The position numbers and the translations under genes are program-made. This document shows, in pieces, positions 1-5,225 of a stretch of 5,225 bases of DNA. Below the pieces are notes generated by a model. The model did no database searches and had not been told where the DNA came from. It worked only from the letters and a program-made list of their open reading frames with translations. Location of the stretch: positions 1 to 5,225 of the forward strand of contig JAUYSF010000258.1 of NCBI GenBank assembly GCA_030696435.1, in the 5' to 3' direction. Source of the DNA: Desulfoprunum sp. GTDB taxonomy: Bacteria; Desulfobacterota; Desulfobulbia; Desulfobulbales; Desulfocapsaceae. The number at the start of each line of letters is the position of its first letter. Position 1 is the first letter of the stretch.

Positions 1-14
1 AACATGGCTTCTCC
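1..14 (-). promoter_or_regulatory. Possible RBS and start codon of a leftward gene
   Basis: On the minus strand a GGAGAA (14 down to 9) is followed by GCC and an ATG at 5 down to 3. From the GGAG core this is a well-spaced Shine-Dalgarno and start. If real, a gene divergent from the binding-protein operon begins here and runs off the left edge. Only one complete codon and two bases are visible, so no product can be named. A chance match is quite possible. Confidence 0.33.
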
Positions 15-41
15 AAGATAACTATTTAAATTGATGGAGAA
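9..41 (-). repeat. Inverted repeat covering the putative leftward RBS
   Basis: TTCTCCA at 9-15 is exactly complementary to TGGAGAA at 35-41, with a 19-base AT-rich loop. In a leftward transcript the 35-41 copy would act as an anti-Shine-Dalgarno and pair with the GGAGA of the putative ribosome binding site. This could restrain translation of the divergent gene. A seven-base-pair stem is short, so function is uncertain. Confidence 0.35.
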
Positions 42-42
42 T

Positions 43-48
43 ATTGTA
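43..48 (-). promoter_or_regulatory. Weak candidate -10 box for a leftward promoter
   Basis: The minus strand reads TACAAT, five of six matches to TATAAT, about 38 bases before the putative leftward ATG. The sequence 17 bases upstream (TGGCAA) matches the -35 consensus at only three of six positions. This is offered only because a start codon with a ribosome binding site lies downstream. The region is AT-rich and such matches are common by chance. Confidence 0.2.
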
Positions 49-120
49 ACACGGACGCACTTTTTTTGCCATAGGAAAATAGGAATATTATTTAAAATAT
101 CAGATGCTTATGCTTGAAAT

Positions 121-164
121 GGCTTTTTGCGAGTTCATCAATATTGATGGCGTCGTAAAAAGCC
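121..164. repeat. 44-base imperfect palindrome, left end of the element
   Basis: GGCTTTTTGCGA (121-132) faces TCGTAAAAAGCC (153-164) with one mismatch. The centre, CATCAATATTGATG (136-149), is a perfect 14-base palindrome. Three unpaired bases on each side join the two blocks. As DNA this can extrude as a cruciform, and as RNA it folds as a long hairpin. Perfect two-fold symmetry at the centre is more typical of a protein-binding or transposase-recognised end than of a terminator. Confidence 0.75.
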
Positions 165-182
165 CGATCTCCTTCGTTGTAG

Positions 183-236
183 GTTTTTGGCAGGCCTTCG
201 ACATACTATGCGTATTGTCGAGAACCTGCCAAAAAC
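183..236. repeat. Long hairpin in the middle of the element
   Basis: GTTTTTGGCAGG (183-194) and CCTGCCAAAAAC (225-236) form a perfect 12-base-pair stem. Inside it TTCGACATAC (197-206) pairs with GTATTGTCGA (212-221) through one bulge, leaving a small loop around 207-211. The same TTCGACATAC is also exactly complementary to GTATGTCGAA at 247-256, so two alternative folds compete. Right of the stem there is no uninterrupted T run suitable for a classical terminator. Confidence 0.75.
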
Positions 237-323
237 ACTACGCCTTGTATGTCGAACTTTTTATCTAGCCATCTGTGATCTTTGTGGCGACTTTTTACGA
301 GTTTATCAATATTGCCCCCGCCC

Positions 324-352
324 TTGCATTTGGTCGCAGTATTGGCGATAAT
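324..352 (+). promoter_or_regulatory. Candidate sigma-70 promoter of the binding-protein/kinase operon
   Basis: TTGCAT (324-329) and GATAAT (347-352) are separated by exactly 17 bases. The -10 matches consensus at five of six positions, while the -35 matches at only three. Transcription would begin near 359, giving a leader of about 50 bases before the start codon at 408. A second possible -10, CATAAT at 379-384, has no convincing -35. The weak -35 would fit a promoter that needs an activator, but that is inference. Confidence 0.35.
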
Positions 353-397
353 CAGGCAACTGATTAACGATCAATCCGCATAATATGAGCAGATATT

Positions 398-404
398 GGA
401 GGAG
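398..404 (+). promoter_or_regulatory. Ribosome binding site that fixes the start at 408
   Basis: GGAGGAG lies just upstream of ATG at 408, with five bases between GGAGG and the start codon. The longer in-frame alternative, TTG at 396, would place this strong Shine-Dalgarno inside the coding sequence and has no comparable site of its own. The ATG is therefore preferred. Confidence 0.85.
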
Positions 405-407
405 CGT

Positions 408-1517
408 ATGCAACTGAGCAAATTGAAACTGCGACGGCTGTTATTGTGGACCTCCTTACTCATCCTCGCAGTGCTGAATCCGCCTCTATCGGGCTGGGCT
501 GCTGAGCCTCCTGCTGCGGATCAGTCTGCCGAAGAGATAGTGCTGTTTAACTGGTTGGAGGATATTCCCCAGTCTGTACTGGATGCCTTTACCCGGGAGA
601 CAAAAATCAGGATCAAATATGAGGTGTTCAACTCCCAGGAAGAGGCCATGGCAAATATCCGGGCCGGGCATGTCTACGATGTGGCCGTACTTGATGGTCG
701 CTTTGTGCCCCTCCTGGCAGGTGAGGGGTTACTCAAAAAACTGAATTACGAAAATATCCTCAACTTTAAGTATATCTCGCCCAATTTTCGCGGCTTGATC
801 TATGACCCTGAAAATCGCTTCTGTGTGCCCTATTCCTGGGGGACAACGGGCCTACTGGTCAATACCGGCCAGGCCCACCCTCCCATCAAGCGCTGGGCCG
901 ATCTCTGGGATACACAGTACGCCGGTAAGGTGGCAATATCGGCGAGTTATCCACGTGAAGCGATTGGCCTGACCCTCAAAACGCTGGGATACTCGGCCAA
1001 TTCAGAAAAGCCTGCCGAGGTTAAGGCCGCTCTCGCCAGATTGCTGCAATTAAAACTCGCCCCGTCATTCCTCTATCGCTATTACCCCGACTTTGGCACG
1101 CCCTCCATGGCAAGCGGAGAAGTTGTAATTGCCGTAGGCTTCTCGGGGGATTTGTTGGAGAGCCAGAAAAAAGGTCTGTCGGTTGAGTATGTCCTACCCG
1201 AAGAAGGGCTTCTTCTCTGGGGAGACACCTTTGTGGTACCATCGAGCAGTCGCAACCAGGCCACTGCCGAGAAGTTCATCGATTATATCCTGCGGCCCGA
1301 AATCAGCGCCGAGATTGTCAATCAGAAATATTACGCCAGCACCAATGAGGCAGCACAACCTTTTGTGCAGCCGGAAATTCTTAAAAACCAGGCTATCTAT
1401 CCAACCGATGCAATGTTGATGCAGGCCGATATCATTCAGGCGCTCAGTCCGGAAGGCCAAAAACTGTATGATACAATCTGGCAGCAGTTTCTTGATGCAA
1501 ACCCTCAACCTCACTAA
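408..1517 (+). CDS. PotD-type periplasmic substrate-binding protein, likely a sensor partner
   Basis: This 369-residue protein belongs to the spermidine/putrescine-binding (PotD/PotF) family of extracellular solute-binding proteins. A signal peptide is clear: basic residues 5-10 (KLKLRR), a hydrophobic core to about 30, and likely cleavage after WAA near 32. There is no lipobox cysteine, so it should be soluble in the periplasm. Family landmarks align with E. coli PotD along the whole length: LFNW (46-49), PYSWGTTGLLVN (141-152), WADLWDTQYAGKV (163-175), KTLGYS (191-196), LLWGDTFVVP (269-278) and YILRPEIS (293-300). Trp49, Glu184, Trp271 and Asp273 match known polyamine contacts, but others appear replaced (see findings). 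No ABC permease or ATPase is visible. The hybrid kinase gene starts 23 bases after the stop and is probably co-transcribed, so a role in ligand sensing rather than uptake is inferred. The ligand is unproven; another amine or small cation is possible. Confidence 0.92.
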   Translation: MQLSKLKLRRLLLWTSLLILAVLNPPLSGWAAEPPAADQSAEEIVLFNWLEDIPQSVLDAFTRETKIRIKYEVFNSQEEAMANIRAGHVYDVAVLDGRFVPLLAGEGLLKKLNYENILNFKYISPNFRGLIYDPENRFCVPYSWGTTGLLVNTGQAHPPIKRWADLWDTQYAGKVAISASYPREAIGLTLKTLGYSANSEKPAEVKAALARLLQLKLAPSFLYRYYPDFGTPSMASGEVVIAVGFSGDLLESQKKGLSVEYVLPEEGLLLWGDTFVVPSSSRNQATAEKFIDYILRPEISAEIVNQKYYASTNEAAQPFVQPEILKNQAIYPTDAMLMQADIIQALSPEGQKLYDTIWQQFLDANPQPH

Positions 1518-1540
1518 AAGTTGCTATGAACCAGAGATAG

Positions 1541-3964
1541 ATGTCCACGATACGTCGACCATCTTCATTGTATAATCGCATTTTGGCGGTGATGGCTGTG
1601 ATCTTTACGCTCATGACCGTTTTCATCGTCGTCGGAATTCTACTGTTCGTCTATAAAAACGAGAGCATTTTCTGGCATGAGCGCCAGAATGAAGCCGTCC
1701 ATAATGCTGCCAATCAGGTGGCCGACTATATAGATAAGAATGAGAAAATTCTCCATTGGCTGGATCAGTTCGGCTACGATGAGATGCAGAGCAGTCCAGA
1801 TACATTTCAGGCAGTCCTGAAGGAGAATCCGGCATTTCTTGAGATCGCCTTTCTCGATGCTAACGGCACTCTGCGACTGAGTGCGGCCAAGAATCATCCT
1901 ATATTGGCCAATCAGTTCACCGTTCAGCAGTCTCAGTGGTTTCGGGTGGCCAAGTCCGGCAAAAAAATTTATACGCGCATTCAGATATCCCCCAGAGGCG
2001 AATCCTATCTCATTTTTGCTATGCCGTCAGAGCAAGGCGGGGTGATGGTGGCCCAGATCAAGATGGACGGTCTCTGGGCAAAAGTGGCAGGGATCAAGTT
2101 CGGCAAGAGCGGGAGCGTCTATGTTGTCAATCCGGAGGGTCAGGTCATTGCCCACCAGAATTCTCAGTTTGTCCTGTCGAATCGTAATATCAGCAATAAC
2201 AAACAGTTTCAGGCCATCCTGCAGGCCTCCGGCAATGACTATGCCGGCACGACGGAAAATCTTGATGGTGTCCAGGTGATAAACGCCTCAACGATGATCA
2301 AGTCGACCGGTTGGATTGTCATTGCTGAATTACCCCAGCAGGAAGCGTACGCTCTCACACGCCGGGCCTTGCTCCTCATTCCGCTCGGTTTGATAGTACT
2401 CATGACGCTTGCCGCTGTGGCGTTTAGAAAAATACTCGTGCGGGAGTTCCTCCGTCCGGTGGAAATCTTGCGAGCCGGGGCAATACGTCTGAGCCGTGGT
2501 GATCTGACCTATCGTCTTGAGACGCCCCCTCGCATGGACGAACTGGGCCAAGTGATGGAAGCCTTCAACAGCATGGCTGAGGATTTGTCTGTCCAACATG
2601 CTGAATTGCAGGGGCATGCTGATGAAATGGCCGGCGCCTACCAGCAGATTCAGAGAGAACTCGACGAACGCCAAAAGGCCCAGGCCGCCTTGAAAAACCT
2701 CAACGAAGAACTGGAAAACCGTGTTCAGGAGAGGACACTTTCCCTGCTCCAGTCAAATACAGACCTGCTGCATGAAATCGCAGAACGTAAGTCTGCTGAA
2801 GAACAACGGGAAAAACTTGAGACGCAGCTTCAGCAGGCCCAAAAAATGGAGGCTATCGGTACGCTGGCAGGAGGCATCGCCCATGATTTCAATAATATTC
2901 TTGGCGCAATTCTCGGCAATGCCGAAATGGCTAGAGGTGACACCCTGCCCGGCACGAACGTCGCCGATGATCTGGATGAGGTGATCAAGGCCAGTCATAG
3001 GGCCAGGGAACTGGTCAAACAAATACTGGCCTTCAGCCGCCAGGCCGATGCTGAATGCATTCCGCTGAAACCGGCAAACATCATCAGAGAAGCAATGAAA
3101 ATGCTTCGTCCCTCAATGCCATCAACCATTGAAATACATCAGGAGATTGCTTCAACGGCCTGTCTTATCCTTGCTGATCCGACTCATATCCATCAAATTT
3201 TCATGAATCTGTGTACAAATGCCTTCCATGCCATGGAGAGCACGGGTGGCAGGCTTGATATATCTTTACAAGACGTGGAGTTACATCAGGAAGAGTTGAG
3301 AAAGGCGCCGGATGTCACACCTGGGCGCTTTATACAGATGTCCATCAAAGATTCCGGCCCGGGAATAGCCCCCGAGGTGCAGGCCAAAATATTTGATCCC
3401 TATTTTACCACGAAAGCAGTGGGGAAAGGGACAGGTCTGGGGCTTTCTATTGTCCACGGAATAGTGAAAAGCTATGGTGGTTTTATCTCACTTGTCAGTG
3501 AACCCGGAAAGGGGACCGCGTTTCATATATTTCTGCCTGTCATTGCTGAGAATTCCCTGTGCGAGGAAAATGTGATTGAGATGATTCCCCTTGGCAGGGA
3601 GCGGATTTTGTTTGTTGACGATGAACAAATGCTCGTGGAAATGGGCAAGAAGATGTTTGAGAGGCTTGGCTACAGTGTTACGACCAGGACAAGCAGTCTT
3701 GAGGCCCTTGAAACCTTTCAGGACGCGCCGGATCAATTCGATATCATTATTACTGATCAGACAATGCCGGGCCTGACGGGCTTGGATCTGTCCAGGTGGA
3801 TGCTCAAGATCCGGCCTGATATCCCTATCATCCTCTGCACCGGATACAGTACGATCATTTCAGAGGAGGCTGCTAAGGCCGCCGGAGTGCGAGAATTCGC
3901 TCTGAAGCCGTTGGCCAAGAAAGACATCGCCCAGTTGATCCGAAAAGTCCTTGATGGCGCATGA
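1541..3964 (+). CDS. Hybrid sensor histidine kinase (dCache-HAMP-HisKA-HATPase-REC)
   Basis: This 807-residue inner-membrane kinase should sense a periplasmic signal, autophosphorylate on histidine and pass the phosphate to its own receiver. Transmembrane helices at about 12-38 and 275-295 bracket a periplasmic region of about 235 residues with double-Cache features (AFLEIAFLDANG at 98-109, QWF at 132-134, GKSGSVYVVNPEGQVIAH at 188-205). HAMP follows (about 297-350, with Pro306 and DELG at 333-336), then a coiled coil to about 436. The H-box is GGIAHDFNNIL with His448. The N-box has Asn556 and Asn560, G1 is DSGPG (604-608), the F-box is FDPYFTTK (618-625) and G2 is GKGTGLGL (628-635). The receiver (about 687-807) has Asp693, Asp694, phosphoacceptor Asp739, Thr767 and Lys789. 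Every catalytic residue is present. A TAG lies in frame directly before the ATG, so 1541 is the earliest start; the upstream AGAG is a weak ribosome binding site. No HPt or DNA-binding domain is present. The preceding binding-protein gene is the likely partner. Confidence 0.96.
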   Translation: MSTIRRPSSLYNRILAVMAVIFTLMTVFIVVGILLFVYKNESIFWHERQNEAVHNAANQVADYIDKNEKILHWLDQFGYDEMQSSPDTFQAVLKENPAFLEIAFLDANGTLRLSAAKNHPILANQFTVQQSQWFRVAKSGKKIYTRIQISPRGESYLIFAMPSEQGGVMVAQIKMDGLWAKVAGIKFGKSGSVYVVNPEGQVIAHQNSQFVLSNRNISNNKQFQAILQASGNDYAGTTENLDGVQVINASTMIKSTGWIVIAELPQQEAYALTRRALLLIPLGLIVLMTLAAVAFRKILVREFLRPVEILRAGAIRLSRGDLTYRLETPPRMDELGQVMEAFNSMAEDLSVQHAELQGHADEMAGAYQQIQRELDERQKAQAALKNLNEELENRVQERTLSLLQSNTDLLHEIAERKSAEEQREKLETQLQQAQKMEAIGTLAGGIAHDFNNILGAILGNAEMARGDTLPGTNVADDLDEVIKASHRARELVKQILAFSRQADAECIPLKPANIIREAMKMLRPSMPSTIEIHQEIASTACLILADPTHIHQIFMNLCTNAFHAMESTGGRLDISLQDVELHQEELRKAPDVTPGRFIQMSIKDSGPGIAPEVQAKIFDPYFTTKAVGKGTGLGLSIVHGIVKSYGGFISLVSEPGKGTAFHIFLPVIAENSLCEENVIEMIPLGRERILFVDDEQMLVEMGKKMFERLGYSVTTRTSSLEALETFQDAPDQFDIIITDQTMPGLTGLDLSRWMLKIRPDIPIILCTGYSTIISEEAAKAAGVREFALKPLAKKDIAQLIRKVLDGA

Positions 3965-4008
3965 AAGACCTGGCTTCTTTTTCAGCATTGATGACCACCT
4001 TGATTGAG

Positions 4009-4033
4009 GCTGAATGATTGATAATTATTCAGC
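4009..4033 (+). repeat. Hairpin downstream of the kinase gene
   Basis: GCTGAAT (4009-4015) pairs with ATTCAGC (4027-4033). A G-T pair and three more base pairs extend the stem inward to a three-base loop, giving about eleven pairs. It starts 45 bases after the kinase stop. No T tract follows, so it is not a classical intrinsic terminator. It could still stabilise the 3' end of the operon transcript or mark a Rho-dependent or processed end. An extra TTCAGC at 3981-3986 offers an alternative partner for the left arm. Confidence 0.55.
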
Positions 4034-4093
4034 ACATGATATGGATGAATAATCGATTTCGATACCGATGAACCCAATGCCAACGAACTTCTA

Positions 4094-4153
4094 AGTTGCA
4101 AACGCTTATGTGCTTGGAGTTGCGGGTTGACCGATATGTGCAGGTAAGCAACT
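4094..4153 (+). repeat. Alternative stems immediately upstream of the redoxin-gene RBS
   Basis: AGTTGC occurs twice, at 4094-4099 and 4118-4123. Either copy can pair with the single GCAACT at 4148-4153, which abuts the ribosome binding site at 4154. TATGTGC is likewise repeated at 4107-4113 and 4135-4141. The arms are only six bases, so this may be chance, but two mutually exclusive stems touching a ribosome binding site are the arrangement expected of a leader that controls translation. Confidence 0.35.
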
Positions 4154-4161
4154 GAGAGGGG
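4154..4161 (+). promoter_or_regulatory. Ribosome binding site of the redoxin-CcdA gene
   Basis: The purine run GAGAGGGG lies five bases before ATG at 4167. An ATG at 4162 is in another frame and meets a stop after eight codons. In the correct frame the nearest upstream stop is TGA at 4128-4130, with no ATG, GTG or TTG between it and 4167. The start is therefore well determined. Confidence 0.75.
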
Positions 4162-4166
4162 ATGAT

Positions 4167-5225
4167 ATGGGCAATTCCGCTTTCCTGAGGGTTCCTGGCT
4201 GGCTACAGGAACTTCTCACTGACCCTTTCCGGAGATATCTGATCCTGGGCCTGATGCTGGTGGGAGTCCTGCTTTCCGTCCAGGAACACCGCAGCCAGCA
4301 GCAAGCTGGCCTTGAAGGAAAGCAGATATCCTTTTTCTTTCATCCCCAATGCCCGCATTGCCGCAAACAGAAGGAGTTTATCCCCTATCTGCAGGCCAAA
4401 TATCCGGAGATCTCCTGGAGGACTTACGATACCTCACGCCCGGAAAATGCGAAGCTTTTAGCCGCACTGATGGCCAAAAGCGGTGGGGCGGCCACGGATA
4501 TTGCCGTCCCCATGACCTTCATCGGTCCGTATGTCATCAGGGGGTATAAATCACCGGAAACCACCGGAGTCCGGCTTGAAAAAGCAATCCTTGCCTATCT
4601 TAAGGATGATCCGAGTCTGTATCCCGAAGACGAGCGCGACAACAAGATACGGGAAACTCTGCAGCTGCCGCTGTTTGGTGAGGTCAGATTTGCCGATTAT
4701 TCTTTGGCAACCCTGGCGGTGATCGTCGGGCTGGTGGACGGTTTCAATCCCTGTGCCATGTGGGTGCTGGTCTATCTGATTTCGCTGATCATGAGCCTGC
4801 GGGACCGGAAAAAGATCTGGTTTTTGGTCGGAACCTTTGTCGCCAGTTCGGGGGTGCTCTACTTTCTCTTTATGACCGCCTGGCTGAACGTTTTTCTGTT
4901 CCTGGGTTACCTCCGCCCCCTCACCCTGATCGTCGGACTCATCGCCTTGGGCGCAGGTATCCTCAATATCAGGGAATACCTGCAGACCAAGGGGGAGTTG
5001 GTCTGCAAGATCGGGGATGCCGGCTCAAAGAAAAAGACCATGAGTAGGATTGATCGGATCGTCAATGCTCCGCTGACCTTTATCTCGGCGTTTAGCATCA
5101 TTGTTCTCGCCTTTATTGTGAATTCGATTGAGTTTGCCTGCTCGGCCGCCCTGCCCGCGATTTTCACCCACACCCTCTCCCTTAGAAATCTGTCGGTGCT
5201 GGAATACTACTGGTATATCCTGATC
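4167..5225 (+). CDS. Membrane-anchored CPHC redoxin fused to DsbD/CcdA-like thiol transporter (3' incomplete)
   Basis: The frame stays open for 353 codons to the right edge, so the C-terminus is missing. After a short basic N-terminus (Arg22, Arg23), one transmembrane helix (about 24-38) should place a thioredoxin/glutaredoxin-fold domain (about 52-150) in the periplasm. Its active site is Cys62-Pro-His-Cys65, followed by the cis-proline segment VPMTFIG (Pro115) and a glutaredoxin-like RGYKSPET. A DsbD/CcdA-type domain starts near 178. GFNPCAMW (192-199, Cys196) and IEFACSAALP (321-330, Cys325) are the paired cysteine motifs of its two half-repeats. Basic loops at 211-216 and about 269-298 are predicted cytoplasmic, consistent with the N-terminus inside. 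The family moves electrons from cytoplasmic thiols across the membrane; here the attached redoxin is the likely acceptor. The final target is unknown: disulfide isomerisation, cytochrome c maturation or peroxide defence are all possible. Perhaps two transmembrane helices are missing. Confidence 0.9.
   Translation, partial: MGNSAFLRVPGWLQELLTDPFRRYLILGLMLVGVLLSVQEHRSQQQAGLEGKQISFFFHPQCPHCRKQKEFIPYLQAKYPEISWRTYDTSRPENAKLLAALMAKSGGAATDIAVPMTFIGPYVIRGYKSPETTGVRLEKAILAYLKDDPSLYPEDERDNKIRETLQLPLFGEVRFADYSLATLAVIVGLVDGFNPCAMWVLVYLISLIMSLRDRKKIWFLVGTFVASSGVLYFLFMTAWLNVFLFLGYLRPLTLIVGLIALGAGILNIREYLQTKGELVCKIGDAGSKKKTMSRIDRIVNAPLTFISAFSIIVLAFIVNSIEFACSAALPAIFTHTLSLRNLSVLEYYWYILI

Larger units (their letters stand above)
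121..314. repeat. Composite palindromic intergenic element (MITE- or REP-like)
   Basis: The ends carry a 26-base direct repeat, 121-146 and 289-314, with 23 of 26 positions identical and sharing CTTTTT-(A/G)-CGAGTT. An inverted copy of its core lies at 153-164. The interior is a second long palindrome (183-236), and a further complementary arm lies at 247-256. AAAAAG (157-162) and CTTTTT (257-262) also fit as opposed arms. No reading frame of note occupies the stretch. The layout suggests a non-autonomous, structured, multi-copy intergenic element. From memory, similar CTTTTTACGAGTT-ended repeats are frequent in Desulfobacterota genomes, but only a genome search can establish copy number. It ends about ten bases before the candidate promoter of the binding-protein operon. 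Confidence 0.65.
3965..4166. other. Intergenic region between kinase and redoxin genes
   Basis: This 202-base gap contains a hairpin (4009-4033), a short palindrome ATCGA-TT-TCGAT (4052-4063), a 12-base palindrome AACTTCTAAGTT (4086-4097), and repeated AGTTGC and TATGTGC motifs close to the next ribosome binding site. I found no well-spaced sigma-70 promoter and no hairpin followed by a T run. The size of the gap suggests that the redoxin gene has its own promoter, but the sequence does not show one clearly. Confidence 0.6.

Noticed and set aside
61..67. Run of seven T as an intrinsic terminator
   Set aside because: No stable stem lies directly before it on the plus strand, and no rightward gene upstream is visible to be terminated.
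396..407. TTG start four codons upstream for the binding protein
   Set aside because: It lies in the Shine-Dalgarno of the ATG at 408 and would add MEER before the signal peptide. The ATG has the better spacing and start codon.
1194..1514. Antisense open frame of about 106 codons inside the binding-protein gene, and a similar one at 2330-2674 in the kinase gene
   Set aside because: Both lie opposite well-conserved coding sequence, have no recognisable domains and are expected by chance.
1526..1540. Four-codon frame ATG...TAG in phase with and touching the kinase ATG
   Set aside because: It has no ribosome binding site and no reason to be translated. An amber read-through start is not supported by anything else in the window.
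3961..4017. 18-residue frame starting in the kinase stop codon (ATGA overlap)
   Set aside because: It is too short, with no good ribosome binding site and no recognisable composition; chance overlap is more likely.
4096..4137. Resemblance to the c-di-GMP-I (GEMM) riboswitch in TTGCAAACGC and GAGTTGCGGGTTGACCGAT
   Set aside because: The 5' AGGGCAAACC block, the GAAA-capped P2 hairpin and the GGGACGCAAAGCC block are not present. Similarity is limited to a few short strings.
4349..5047. Three short plus-strand frames (4349-4549, 4531-4722, 4760-5047)
   Set aside because: They are out-of-frame shadows of the redoxin-CcdA gene, which reads continuously through the region with all family motifs.

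Overview
The window is a stretch of bacterial chromosome of roughly balanced base composition. It holds three genes, all read left to right, and a repeat-rich leader. The organism is most likely one of the Desulfobacterota (the former Deltaproteobacteria). That is an inference from the style of the Cache-HAMP hybrid kinase, the redoxin-CcdA fusion and the palindromic intergenic repeat with CTTTTTACGAG ends. No marker gene is present to prove it.

Layout: positions 1-120 are AT-rich. They may hold the ribosome binding site and start codon of a leftward gene lying almost wholly outside the window. Positions 121-314 form a composite palindromic repeat that looks like a miniature mobile or REP-type element. 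A candidate sigma-70 promoter follows at 324-352. Then comes a PotD-type periplasmic substrate-binding protein (408-1517) and, 23 bases later, a large hybrid sensor histidine kinase (1541-3964) with a periplasmic double-Cache sensor, HAMP, coiled coil, HisKA, HATPase and C-terminal receiver. A 202-base intergenic region with several dyads separates these from the third gene (4167 to the right edge, incomplete). That gene encodes a membrane-anchored CPHC redoxin domain fused to a DsbD/CcdA-type thiol-electron transporter.

The most interesting feature is the first gene pair. A polyamine-type binding protein sits directly before a sensor kinase, and no ABC permease or ATPase is visible. This suggests a periplasmic sensing module in which the binding protein presents its ligand, or ligand occupancy, to the kinase, as in LuxP/LuxQ and in the PotD-like NspS with MbaA in Vibrio cholerae. 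Several positions that contact polyamine in E. coli PotD appear changed, so the ligand is open. The kinase has every catalytic motif but no HPt domain or output domain, so its downstream partners lie elsewhere. The redoxin-CcdA gene appears to be a separate transcription unit concerned with moving reducing power across the membrane.
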